Assembly: GCF_003573695.1 (NCBI RefSeq)
Contig: NC_039358.1
Span: 154,556,920-154,620,919, forward strand
Length of the DNA stretch: 64,000 nt
Origin: Papaver somniferum
Lineage: Eukaryota; Streptophyta; Magnoliopsida; Ranunculales; Papaveraceae
Direction of reading: 5' to 3'
Positions 11,232-21,765 of the stretch are shown here, piece by piece. Under the pieces are notes generated by a model. It had not been told where the DNA came from, ran no database searches, and saw nothing but the letters and a program-made list of their open reading frames with translations. Position numbers and translations under genes: made by a program. Position 1 is the stretch's first letter. Each line of letters starts with the position of its first letter.

Positions 11232-11384
11232 GGGAAAAATATCGTTTGGTCCTTTTTTAGGTGGACTCATGTCTGTTTGATCCTTTAAAAAAACGCCTTT
11301 ACTGTTTGGTCCATAATTATTTAAAAATATTAGACTGACAAAAATATCCTTTCGTGTTAATTTTTATTTATTTTCTTGTAGCAG

Positions 11385-11890
11385 TTCACTCCAGAAATGA
11401 AGTCCATATAAAAACCTAAAAAAACAAAAATGAAGTCCATATAAAAACCTAAAGAAAAAACAGACTTCATTCCAGAAATGAAGTCCATAAAAAAACCTAA
11501 AAAACAGACTTCATTCCAGAAATGAAGTCCATATAAAAACCTAAAAAAAACAGACTTCATTCCAGAAATGAAGTCCATATAAAAACCTAAAAAACAGACT
11601 TCATTCCAGAAATGAAGTCCATATAAAAACCTAAAAAAACAGACTTCATTCCAGAAATGAAGTCCATATAAAAACCTAAAAAAAACAGACTTCATTTCAG
11701 AAATGAAATCCATATAAAAAACTTAAAAAGATAGACTTCATTCCAGAAATGAAGTCCATATAAAAACCTAAAAAAACGGATTTCATTCCAGAAATGAAGT
11801 CCATATAAAATCTAAAAAAAAAGACTTCATTCCAGAAATGAACTTCATATAAAAACAGACTTCATTTCTGGAATGAACTCCATATAAAAA
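11385..11890. repeat. Minisatellite of ~12 palindromic 44-46 bp units
   Basis: Units follow CAGACTTCATTCCAGAAATG + AAGTCCATATAAAAACC + A-rich spacer. Within each unit GACTTCATT and AATGAAGTC are inverted repeats separated by only ~5 bases, so every unit can form a hairpin. Unit 1 and 2 are partial and the last three are the most diverged. The long minus-strand frame through it (DFISGMKSVFFRFLYGLHFWNEV pattern) is a by-product of unit length and is not a gene. Confidence 0.85.
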
Positions 11891-12009
11891 CATCATCGTC
11901 TTCAAAACACCAGCAACATCGTATTCATCATGTTCATCGTCTTCATCATCTTCAACAACAACATCAAACAACAAATACGAAAAAAGAACACAAAAACTAC
12001 ATCTAAAAA

Positions 12010-12138
12010 ACATCATCATCATCTACGGCATCAGCAACATCATCTTCATCGTATTTATCATCTTCAACAGCAGCAGTAAATCAACAAAAAACGAAAACGA
12101 AACGCAGAAACTTCATCTTCATCATCTTCTTTATCGCC

Positions 12139-12169
<31 letters not shown>

Positions 12170-12180
12170 ACAACAACATT
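12010..12180. repeat. CAT/ATC-rich simple sequence
   Basis: Interrupted CAT/ATC trinucleotide runs, with the longest pure run at about 12144-12170 (CATCATCAT...). Lies inside the GTTTGGTCC element. Confidence 0.8.
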
Positions 12181-12640
12181 AGCAGAGAAAAAAGAACCCA
12201 AAAACACCGTTGTTCATCATCATCTTCATCTTTTTCATCATGAGCAGAGGAAAAAAAATGGGGGAAAGAAAAAAACTAGATCTAGAAATAAAGAAGAGAG
12301 AGAAAGTAAATCTTAAAATAAAGAAGAGAGAGAAAGAGAATCTGAAAATAATATCTTCTCTTTTGATAATTGACTATATATATCCTAAGGTGACGCCATG
12401 GATGATGTAATGGTCCCAAAAGGGTGTTTCTGCCACTACAAGATGACAATTACATCATCCATGACATCATCCTAGGACCAAACTATAATTTCTATGACCG
12501 AACTATAATTTATATTTTATAAAAGGACCAAACAGACAGTTGACTGGGTCAACCGGACTAGACTCATCCTAATATATTATTCTTAGGACCATATGGTATT
12601 TCCTACATGTTTTTAATAAGCTTTCAAAAGAAAAATAATA

Positions 12641-13020
12641 CTCCCTCCGTCCGAAATTAGATTAGCTAGTTGGTTTTAAATTTTGTCCCATAAGTAGATG
12701 AGCTATCTCTCTAATCAAGGGGATATTTCTAAAAATACCTGTTTAATTGATTATTGTTACTATAAGAAATATATGTGTGATTTGATAGCCATGTTTATAT
12801 TCGTCACGTAGTTGTTTTAAAATGCTTTTTCAACGATATAAAGTTTACGAAAAAAACCGCGGTATAGTTTAAGAGATAAATCATTTCATTTCTAAGTTTT
12901 ATTAGTTATTACCCATAAAGGTATAATTGTAAAAAAAATACTTAAATATACTCCCATTTCTTTCTTGCCTTAAGAATTGTGCAAACTACAACTACCTCAT
13001 CTAATTTGGGACGGAGGGAG
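12641..13020. mobile_element. Stowaway-like (Tc1/mariner) MITE
   Basis: The left end CTCCCTCCGTCCGAAATTAG and the right end CTAATTTGGGACGGAGGGAG are the classic Stowaway/mariner terminal inverted repeat, flanked by TA on both sides (12639-12640, 13021-13022). Length is 380 bp with no coding capacity, so it depends on a mariner transposase supplied elsewhere. Confidence 0.92.
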
Positions 13021-13022
13021 TA

Positions 13023-14100
13023 TACAGTAGTAAAAAGAAAATTACCAATGTAATTGTAATATGGTACAATGGTAAAATCATTGGGTGGTGATATCAGTGA
13101 TTTGAGTTCAAAACGCGTCAACACCAAATTGTTTACCGATCGGAAATAAAATAAAATTGAAAGACAGAAAAAACTAAAGAAAACAATGAGTTTTCCATTG
13201 GAAAAAACTTAAACAGCCCATACAAAATTGGGCACCGATGAACATTAAAACTCCATAAAAATGGACAATTGGTTCACAATGAACACTAAAACTTGATATA
13301 TTGATTTAGGGAACGAAGTTTCTTTACTTTCTCTTTTATCGGAAAAACAAGTTTTTCAATAAAAGATAAATCTAGGCTCTACGCCACCTGTAAACTAGTT
13401 ACTCATAATTATAGCGTGGCGTGCTTTTAAATTTCCTAATCTTTGAAATGGTGGATGCTCCAGACTAGAGATTCCATTGCGTCCAAATTTGTTGGAGGCG
13501 TTTGCAAGATACACCTAAAAAAGGCCTTTAACAACATGAAGTGGAGTTACAGACGCAGTGATGACGCATTTGCAAGATACACGTAGAGACAACATGAAAT
13601 GGAGTTGTAGCGATGACGTGCCTATAATTATGGGCTTTGTTACAATTTGAAGGATCTGGATTTGCTGCAGCATCAGTAAGGTCCACCTTTTTTTTCTTGC
13701 TTGTCAATGGTACCACTTTGTGGTAAATTTGTTAAGAGAAATTTGTTGTTTAGTCCACTAAACCCGATCCGGGTTAATGGCTAGTCCAGCGGGATAAAAG
13801 TTTTATCCGGAAATCCAAAAAGGTTTAAAAATATATGAAATTACTAGCGTACCCTCACCACTCAGACGTGGAGTTAACCGTCTCCTCCCACTTCTTTATT
13901 CTTCTTCCCTCTTCATAAAAACAGACTACAACTCCCTCTTCATTTTTCTCGATCAACAACACCAACAAAAAAAATCAAACTAAACCCCATGCTTAATCAT
14001 CTCTAAAAACGATCAAGAACCAAAAACTGCAATCAAATCTTCTTCAGCGTTACACTAGAAAAACCCTAACCCGTTCCAGAAAATTTCAATCTGAAAAAAA
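13023..14100. other. Intergenic sequence with a short tandem duplication and a possible element end
   Basis: Around 13498-13620 a phrase of roughly 65-70 bases (TTTGCAAGATACAC...CAACATGAA.TGGAGTT) occurs twice in tandem. At 13745-13815, TAGTCCACTAAACCCGATCC and following bases look like a transposon terminus (it would fit the gene-bearing element to the right), but I found no partner end. Bases 13905-13925 contain CTTCATAAAAAC, a weak TATA-like box ahead of the gene at ~14100. Confidence 0.35.
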
Positions 14101-15424
14101 ATAGTTACCAAGAGAGAAATTAAACGAACAATTAGAGAAGTAATTGTAGAAGAATCTCCTTCACCGGAAAAAACAAGAAAGAAAACTGTCGTTGATTCAC
14201 CAACAGCAAAAATCAAAGAAAAAACCGCTGCAAATTTACCCACAACAAGAAGTATGTCAAAATATTCTCAATGTGTCACTCCTCCGTCAACAAAAACGAA
14301 TGAAAACGGCAGTTTGCCTTCACCAGCAGCCGAAGAATCAAATGTAATCCTGAAAAAAGGTAAATATTCAAGTACATAATAATATGTTCTATTTTTAGTC
14401 ATACATGTAAACTAAAAATAGATATGTGCAAAACTTGTGGTATGTATTGATACTTTTAGACAAATTGTTGAATACATACCAGTCTGTAGTGTTACTTTTG
14501 GGTTACATTAGCAAATGACACAAGATTGAGAATTTCAGTATGTAGTGTTGGTAGATTAACAGTATCAGTATGTAGTGTTACTTTTGGGTTACATTAGAAA
14601 ATGACACAAGATTGAAAATACCAGTATATAGTGCTGGTGGATTAACAATACCAGTATGTAGTGTCGGTAGATTTGCATGTGGAAAAACTGATATAAAAAC
14701 TTTTTATACTTTGATATTGTTGGACACTACATATCAATATGTAGGATATTTATTTTGATGTTGTTTTTGGTTTACAACAACAAAAACCAAAAGAAAAACA
14801 GCAGCAGCTACTCCTCAAGCAAAAAGAAAAAGAAAAGCAGCAACAACTACTACTAAAGCAAAAGAAAAAAAGGCGACAAAGGCTGATAATCTTTCACTGC
14901 AAGCAAAGGGGAACAAATCACTTTTCCTGAGAGCTGTTACTCTTCACCAAAAGCAAAGGGGAAAGCAAAGCGGGGGAAAGAAAATGTACCCCTGAAAGAA
15001 GGTATGTAGTACAACTACATAGTCCAAAAAGCGTATTAATAATATGTATTGTTTGTAGTGTTAAAACCAAATTAATTCTTAATAACGAGGAGGCGCTGCC
15101 ACCTCGACCCCCATGAATGGTGATACATATGACATAGTTACATTTGTTTACGAATATGTAGTTATGCATTATTGTGTTTGTTTTATGAATATGTAGTGAT
15201 GTTTTAAGTACATGGTGGTACAACTACATATTGCCGCATAAAATTATGTAGTAGATATTATAATTATCAGTATGTAGTTATAATACCAGTATGTAGTGGT
15301 ATCTGATATGTACCATATCAACATGTAGTTTTTTCGAGTACATGGTAGATATTATAACTACATATTGATGTTATAACTACATATTGATATTGTGTAATGG
15401 TTTTAGATTCTTTTTATTGTGTAG

Positions 15425-15822
15425 GTGGTAATAAGCGTAAGCAAGTAGCTGGAAAACTACGAAGTTTATACCGAGACGGTTTCAGGGGCTTGTATGGGCT
15501 TGTGAAGACTATTAAGACCACAGAAAAACTCAAGTTGAGTAACTTGCAGTTGCAGCTGATTTCTGAAGCATCATATGGGAACCTGTTCCTAATGTTCTGG
15601 CACACAAAATTTGATTTGAAACATTGGTTGAAGCTTGAAGAAGCAATGACCAAAATGTTACGCTATTACGTGAGAGGTCAAGATCCAAACAAGCTTACAT
15701 TTTGCTTTGTAAGGCATGGCACACCGCATGAGCTGGTATCCACACCAGAAGAAATGACACTCGTTTATGGGATGCCAAGAATTCCAAATAGGAAATATCA
15801 TGATTTAAGAATTCCATATTGA
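15425..15822 (+). pseudogene. Best-conserved exon of the unknown multi-exon gene
   Basis: Starts at a GTAG acceptor with the phase left by the preceding exon (one G carried over). Encodes GGNKRKQVAGKLRSLYRDGF, then an alpha-helical region (TEKLKLSNLQLQLISEASYG, FDLKHWLKLEEAMTKMLRYY) and LVSTPEEMTLVYGMPRIP. The frame ends in TGATAA at 15820-15825, just before GTACATG, so either the exon ends at an unrecognised donor before the stop or the gene is broken here. Confidence 0.5.
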
Positions 15823-17187
15823 TAAGTACATGTAGTTTTATATATTCATATGTAGTGATATTTGCATCGTGTTACTTCGTTGTGCCAGTATGTAGTTATT
15901 TGCATTGAATATGTGGTGATATATATCAATATGTAGTTATTACCATATCAATATGTTGTGCCAGTATGTAGTTATTAGCATCAAATATGTGGTGATATAT
16001 ATCAATATGTTGTGCCAGTATGTAGTTATTAGCATTGAATATGTGGTGATACATATCAATAGGTATCTAATATGTAGTTGTGATATTACTTATATGTTTT
16101 TTACATATCAATAGTTGTGATACATATCAATAGGTATCTAATATAATATCTAATATGTAGTTTCTTTTTACATATTTTACTTGTACCAGTTCCATGTTGA
16201 ATTCAAAGACGAGATCACAAACCATAAAAAACAAATTCTTAATCGTCTCTCAAGAAGAATTCAATAGGAAGAAAATACTGAAACTTCCAGTGAAGAAGAT
16301 GACAATTTTGAATCGGAAGAAGAGAAAGAAGAACAAAATGAAAGTCCAATGGGAGAAGAGAAGGAAGAAGATGACTCATTATTGGGGGGAGAGGATTGGA
16401 AGATAAAATACGATGATTTGAGGAGTACAGTATCTGCCAAATGGAGCGAAGTGAACACAATACATCAAGAGGGCGCAATAGTTGACGCTTCAAAGCTTGT
16501 GCTGATGATGGAAGAAATTTACTTGAAAGCTTTCCTTTTGCAGAGAGAAGCCATCCATGAAGATTATGTTAGCTTGGGATGTACACCTACTCAAATCAAC
16601 CCCAATATATGAAGATTTGGATGTGGTCTCATTCAAAGCAACCCCAACAGTTGAAGCCGAGATGCAAGTTTCTCCGGAAGATCAAACAAATGTTAATGCC
16701 ACCTCTGCTGAAGTTGGTTTGTCAACATTGCAAGATCAAACAAATGTTAATGCCACCTCTGAAGTTGGTTTGTCAACACCGAAAGATCAAAGAAATGCTA
16801 ATGCCACCTCTGAAGTTGGTTTGTCAACAACGCCTCCAGTATTGAAGTTCTGTGATGTTGAGGTTCAGCGTTCTGAGGTTAGAAACTAGGCTAGATTTAA
16901 TTTGGAGCAAAAGTTCAAAGGCATACAAGAGAAAAATAGCAAAGAGAACACACAAGTAAGTAGAATATATCAGTATGTAGTCTAAGTAGCATATCAATAT
17001 GTAGTCTAAGTAGATTCTTACATTCTTGATACCACTACATATTGATATGTAACAGTACATATCAATATGTAGTGGTAGATACTTACATTCTTGTAGCGGT
17101 ATCTACCATTACATATTGTTATGTAATGTTACATAGCAATACATATCTAAGTAGGTTTATGTTGACAGTTTCAATTGCTTTTTGCAG

Positions 17188-17742
17188 GCTGATCCACTTG
17201 AAGTTAAGCAGGTAGCAGCAAAGGAGTTGCTTACAACTATGCTAGAAACAAAGGCTTCAATTGTAGTTGCTTCGCAGAAATCTGCAGAATATAACATTGG
17301 ATTGGCGGCGGAAGATTTTCATTTGATGGATGTACCTTTGTTTACTGAGATGTCGAATTTGGAACACATCGAAAAGCTCTCTATTGGAGATTATATAGAC
17401 ATGGCAAACTCCGGCATTGGAGTTTACGTCGAAGAGTATGCAGACCTCCTTCCAGATGGTGGTGCTGATCAAAACCTTGGTATTTTTGGCATTGACTTAC
17501 GAAAAAATTCTGATAATTTAATTGGAAGAGATTTGCAAAACGTATAATTTATCCAACACACAACTGAGCAACAAGAACCCAGTGAACCGAAAGATGCAAG
17601 TGAAGTTACAGCTAAGCAACAAGGTACTTTGGAAGTTCAATCACAAGGTACTTTGGAGGTTCCATCCCAAGGTACTTTGGAAGTTCAATCACAAGGTACT
17701 TTGGAGGTTCCATCACAAGATGTTTTGGAGGTTCCATCACAG
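17188..17742 (+). pseudogene. Exon with an eight-residue repeat GTLEV(P/Q)SQ x5
   Basis: Acceptor TTTTTGCAG precedes ADPLEVKQVAAKELLTTMLE; the frame runs to DLQNV and then a TAA (17545-17547). Beyond the stop the same frame continues with EQQEPSEPKDASEVTAKQQ and four copies of GTLEVxSQ plus a DVLEVPSQ copy, ending exactly at a CAG/GTGAAT donor (17742). That donor joins in phase to the next exon. The TAA is therefore probably a later nonsense mutation in a once-longer exon. Confidence 0.55.
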
Positions 17743-17863
17743 GTGAATGATATGTACTGGATGTTAATTTTTGTATACTTAGTTTCAGAAAATAGTGAAT
17801 ATTAATCATCAACTATATTGTGTTTTACATATTGTTATTTTTTTATGTTGATAAAAAATGCAG

Positions 17864-18210
17864 GAACCAATTACTCCAAGCCAGAAACAAAAAAGGGTAG
17901 CGGTAAACAAAAAGACTGTCACAAGTCCCGAAAAGCAGCAGCTCACTCCTACCAGACCCGTTACTCGTGCACATCCTGCAAAAAAGAAAGATGATATTTA
18001 CGAAAGTGGAAGTAAGTTCCCTACATCATATAAAGAACCTAAGAAGCCGAAGGATGGAGAAACAGAAGCAATACCACTAAAGAAAGACAAAAAGCTTAAA
18101 TTGTGCCGCAAAGTGTTCCTGAAACTGAATAAATCGCCATTCTATAATGACTTGAAGGATAAACAAAAGACTACCCTTTCCACATTCTTCGATAGTGCAA
18201 AATTGATTAG
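17864..18210 (+). pseudogene. Lys-rich exon of the unknown multi-exon gene
   Basis: Acceptor AAATGCAG at 17861-17863 and donor ATTAG/GTGAGT at 18210. Encodes EPITPSQKQKRVAVNKKTVT, then PAKKKDDIYESGSKFPTSYK and a Lys-rich tail ending TLSTFFDSAKLIR. Strongly basic, with short KKK patches that could serve nuclear import. The following exon is not visible: a TAGGGCTGCAC-type element begins at ~18366. Confidence 0.5.
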
Positions 18211-18365
18211 GTGAGTTCTTAATTGACACTATTATTTGGAATATCTGCACAGACAAAAATTGATCCATATAGTAGTAATTTTCGTGTACTGTTACATTCG
18301 TAGTAAGTAATACATATTGACATCAAAAAAATAATTGATATCCATACGTACTACATATTGATATG

Positions 18366-18560
18366 TAGGGCTGCACATGAACCGGTCAAGAGGACCTGTA
18401 CCGGTCTGGAACCGGAAATACCGGACCGGAACCGAACCAATACTGGAGTAACCGGTACAAGGACCGAGACTGGATAATGGGAACCGGCTTAGACCAAGTG
18501 TAGGGACCGGTTCTAGGGGGAGTACCAGCAGGAACCGACCTTAAAGAACCGATCATTATC
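18366..18560. repeat. ACCGG-rich block starting with a hAT-like terminus
   Basis: Begins TAGGGCTGCACATGAACCGG, similar to hAT-superfamily ends, and continues as dense ACCGG/CCGGT motifs. No inverted partner end was found downstream in the window, so this is only a fragment or a resemblance. Confidence 0.4.
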
Positions 18561-19803
18561 AGCCATTAGATTTTTGATTAGTTTTTAATCGTGGTCGTCC
18601 ACCCTAGGTTTTAAGTGATACTTATCTATCGAGTCTCATCCTTTTTATTCTTCGTTTTCTTTTTCTTGCTAGGCTTGGAGGCAAAGCTGGGAGTGTTTAC
18701 TGAAGAGGAGATGTCGGTTCATTGAAGACGAGAAATTGTTGTTGTGGAATGAAATCAAAATTAAGGGTCTGCCGAAGAGATGTCTACGATCTGTCGATCA
18801 TTATTCTTATTCTCAGCACAACGAAATTATTTCAAATTTTTTGATTTCTGATGATGAATCAAATGTTTTCTGCATGTTTAATTTGATTTATGATACATCA
18901 AAAGAATTAAGAAGGAAATCTTTGATGCAAGCATTTAGTTTTGTGGGTTTTTTTTATTATTGATTGATTGATGGTGTTTTTTTTACAGAGGGACTGAATT
19001 GCTTGACATATGGAGATTTAGGGTTTGTAAAGGAAGAAAAGATGGTTGTTTATGTCAATCGGTTAATGGGTTGGTGACGAATTGAAGATGAAGCTAAGAA
19101 AACAGTTCAATTGATTCAATCTTTATCAATTTTTTTAATTGTTTCTACTCAGTTTTTATTGTGGAATTGGGGTTCTGAATGTCAATATATAAACGATAGT
19201 TGATTTGTTTGATAGTTGGTTGGCTGATTGATGTGTTTCATTTGTGTTCTGATGCTGATTTTGAAGCTTGTAGTTCTTTCTATGCAATTAGTGGTGGATA
19301 ATGGATAACGATGTTGTTAATCAATTTGTAAAAATATGGGTAAAAACCCGGTATTGATGCATGAGAATTACACATTGTTCTTGTCCTGCTGAATGAGGAC
19401 TTTAGTCTAGGAGCATTATTTAACCAATTAAAACAAATAGAGTGAGTTCTTATAAATTTGGCCAAAGAGTTACCCAAATGATTTGCATCTTTCTGCACAT
19501 AATTGCAACTCCAGGAATTTAATGAAGTTTTTCTTAAAGTAACGTGTTACTTGTGTCTGTTTTGTGACGTTAGTGGAGCACTTTCATCGTCTCAACGCAA
19601 GTTGTTCGTTTTCAAATTAATATTATGCTCTTTTGTGGTAAAAAAGCAGTAAATTTGGTAGAGAGATGCTGGATGTGATCATATTGATTGATCGATATGA
19701 TTCCAAGATCATATTGATTGATCATGCATCAAACAACCAAGTCCGCACTAAGTCAGGGCCCAGGCTCTGGCCTACATCTTACATGTTACACGTACATCGT
19801 AAT
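18561..19803. other. Intergenic sequence, nothing recognised
   Basis: T-rich sequence with short open frames that show no coding character. Near 19677-19725 the phrase ATCATATTGATTGATC is repeated twice. Confidence 0.35.
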
Positions 19804-19812
19804 CATGCACGC

Positions 19813-20238
19813 GACCAAAGTATTGAAAGCGTGAAGCGTTTTTTATTTTTAGGAAGCGATGCGTATTTCGAAGCGTGAAGCGTCGCTTCATGGTTGATGT
19901 TTGAAGCGGATGTTTTCTTATAAATAAATTAGTCGTAACTAGTAATTATAAATTTATTAGGAAGATAATATCTATATAAATTTTATATAAGTCTAGTTTT
20001 TATAAAAAACAAAGCGTGTGTACACCAGTTCAACCTACTCCAGATGAGTGAGAGGTAGGGTGTTCAATTCCCCCTTAAAACATTCATATTTTTCTTTCAA
20101 AAGCTTTAAAAATTATGAAATTTGAAGCGAAGCGTACGCTTCATGAAAGATGCGCTTCACATGACCGCTTCAGAACAAAATGCTGAAATTTGAAGCGAAG
20201 TGTACGCTCCGAAGCGTGAAGCGTACGCTTTTAAAAAC
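19813..20238. mobile_element. GAAGCG-rich MITE with 9-bp target duplication
   Basis: Flanked by CATGCACGC at 19804-19812 and 20239-20247. The ends (GACCAAAG...AAAGCGTGAAGCG and the inverse AGCGTACGCTTTTAAAAAC) are loosely inverted. The interior carries about twenty GAAGCG/CGCTTC words, several arranged as palindromes (GAAGCGTACGCTTC). No coding capacity. The 9-bp duplication would suit a Mutator-like origin. Confidence 0.6.
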
Positions 20239-20247
20239 CATGCACGC

Positions 20248-21204
20248 AACCATAACAATCCTTCATTGGTTTAAGCCTTAAGGAGTTTCTTAGCATCTTC
20301 ATGCACCCACACTCACTTAACAAGTCACTTGGTCAAACTTTCGCTTCTTGGCACATATTTAGCAATTTGATCATTGACTTAAATTCAAAGAAAGACACTA
20401 GTTTTCAAGGGAGGGTGAGTTACAGAGAAAATTTAGCTCTGCTTCGTCATCCTGACGTAAGCACCCTTCCCTCATTCATGTTCCCTGAATTCCAAATTCT
20501 GAGTTCACAGATTGCTAGCATTCATCAATTAGTTCTTCTCCTTGTGATCATCATTGGAAGTTTTTTCAGTTCATTTTTCATTCAAAAGAAGTTCACTTTC
20601 AAATTTCATTAAGTAGTTATACAGAAACATTAAACAACTTCCAGATAAAAAACAAACAGTTCATTAAATTCTACCTGAAAAGTTCCAAAACAAACACTCA
20701 TCATTACATCTGAATTCACCCTGATCAAAAAATTCTGGATTACTTTCCTCATTTCCAGTACCACCATATACTTCTTCTTCAACACTAAAAAACTAAAACT
20801 GTAACCAATAGTACTTCTTATCAAATTCACACCCAGAACTCCACGGTCTATTCACATCAACTTCATTACCAACCTAGAAAAGATACCGGACGAAAAAAAA
20901 GAGAAAGGAAACAAAATACTTACCAACATCTGCAACAAAATAGAGAAGAGAATAAGAAAGATCAAGCACCGGAAAAGCTGTTTGGCAAAAAACTTGTTGA
21001 TCGTTTACAGAATCTATTCAAATTCCGAAAATCTAGCTCTTCCCGACGCCTGCGAAGAGACTACCAAAAGGCTTCTTCATCAATGCCCCATCCCTCCTCT
21101 TCATACCTCTCACTATCATCATTGTCAGATGATGCCGGTGAAGTATCACTCGATGATGCAGAACCCTTATCTTCTGTATCTTTGTCAGTTCCCCCATTCT
21201 CAAT
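20248..21204. other. Intergenic sequence, possible relic of a BAHD upstream region
   Basis: Bases ~20285-20400 (CTTAGCATCTTCATGC... TCATTGACTTAAATTCAAAG) show a loose similarity to 62610-62705 upstream of the truncated BAHD copy (CTTAGCTTCTTCATTCATGC ... CCATTGACCTCAATTTCAAA). Apart from this, nothing was recognised. The rest is the 3' side of the minus-strand ORF below. Confidence 0.25.
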
Positions 21205-21765
21205 CTATCCTTCATGCATATTTGTATCCCTCTCTTCAGGTTCACCCTCTTGCATGGTCCTTGCTAGTATCTTTGAGTTGGAAAGTTCATACTCAAAACG
21301 ACTCCTCAACCTGCGCTCATGATACTCCTTCATTACCCTCTGATCCTCAGCAACATTAGAATCAAGATCACTGGTGTCGATCTCCTCCACAGCATACTCA
21401 AAACCTTCATCATCAGAAGCCTCAGAATCACTCTCTGTCTCACTCCCATACTTTGGGGCTTTGGAATGTTTCTCATCCCATTCCTCATCGTTTCTATTTC
21501 TCCTCTCTAAGTATTTTGGCTTCCATGCGGCATGCAAGTTTTTGATCCTTTCTTCTTCTAACTGATGTAACCTCTCTTGCTCTTCTCTTTGACGGATTAT
21601 GTCGTGCGCACGACGATCAATCTCTGCTTGCATTTCAGTCCTAAAATTCTGAAGTTCTTCTGTGCTTAATCCTAGAACAAGGGATTTGGCTTGATCATAT
21701 GTTGAAGATGATGGTTTAACCGGAGGTCTATTTTCACCGGCATTTGGAGGATTCTGATCAGTCAT
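21205..21765 (-). CDS. Hypothetical protein, acidic with a coiled coil
   Basis: 186-residue frame with a genuine ATG at 21763-21765. It opens MTDQNPPNAGENRPPVKP, then an amphipathic charged helix (roughly residues 33-80: ELQNFRTEMQAEIDRRAHDI, REEQERLHQLEEERIKNL) that should form a coiled coil, and an Asp/Glu/Ser-rich segment (ETESDSEASDDEGFEY), ending NMHEG. No enzyme or DNA-binding motif is visible. Amino-acid composition and the leader (CT-rich on the coding side) make it look like a real or recently real gene. A gag-like or other transposon protein is as likely as a host gene. I do not recognise the family. Confidence 0.45.
   Translation of the reverse strand: MTDQNPPNAGENRPPVKPSSSTYDQAKSLVLGLSTEELQNFRTEMQAEIDRRAHDIIRQREEQERLHQLEEERIKNLHAAWKPKYLERRNRNDEEWDEKHSKAPKYGSETESDSEASDDEGFEYAVEEIDTSDLDSNVAEDQRVMKEYHERRLRSRFEYELSNSKILARTMQEGEPEERDTNMHEG

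Larger units (their letters stand above)
11232..12603. mobile_element. Non-autonomous DNA element with GTTTGGTCC ends and an internal palindromic array
   Basis: Left end (GGGAAAAATATCGTTTGGTCC) and right end (GGACCATATGGTATTTCC) form an imperfect terminal inverted repeat, and sub-terminal GTTTGGTCC/GGACCAAAC motifs recur inside both ends. The flanks GGAATGTTT (11223-11231) and TACATGTTT (12604-12612) share their last six bases, a possible decayed 9-bp duplication. The interior holds the minisatellite at 11385-11890, ATC-rich simple repeats and no coding frame. I infer a Mutator-like non-autonomous element; the ends are imperfect enough that this is only moderately secure. Confidence 0.55.
14103..18210 (+). 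pseudogene. Decaying multi-exon gene of unknown family, probably transposon-derived
   Basis: Separate coding-like blocks with matching splice signals: a Lys/Pro/Thr-rich block ending CTGAAAAAAG/GTAAAT (14359), a Lys-rich block ending CTGAAAGAAG/GTATGT (15000), an exon starting after TGTGTAG at 15425 in the right phase, an acidic block (~16265-16612), a block with three copies of a DQTNVNATSEVGLST-like repeat (16620-16953, donor AA/GTAAGT), exon 17188-17742 and exon 17864-18210 (donor ATTAG/GTGAGT). Breaks include an in-frame TGA at 15820-15822, a stop near 16268, a frame change near 16890 and a TAA at 17545-17547. The phrase STPEEMTLVYGMPRIPNRKY vaguely recalls the N-terminal domains of Ulp1-carrying plant transposons, but no protease or transposase domain is visible. 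No clear start codon was found for the first block. Confidence 0.5.
14460..18370. repeat. Interspersed TATGTAGT / ACATATTGATATG repeats confined to introns
   Basis: Dozens of short degenerate copies of phrases such as CAGTATGTAGTG, CATATCAATATGTAGT and TACATATTGATATGTA occur at 14460-14760, 15001-15400, 15825-16190, 16965-17160 and 18290-18370, i.e. between the coding blocks, and are absent from the blocks themselves. Many contain the self-complementary core CATATTGATATG. Confidence 0.75.

Noticed and set aside
11357..11713. 118-codon frame with repeated DFISGMKSVFF units
   Set aside because: Product of a ~45-bp palindromic minisatellite whose unit is close to a multiple of three.
11385..11890. 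CRISPR-like array (regular repeats of ~45 bp)
   Set aside because: Plant nuclear context, spacers are only A-rich linkers without unique sequence, and units are adjacent minisatellite repeats.
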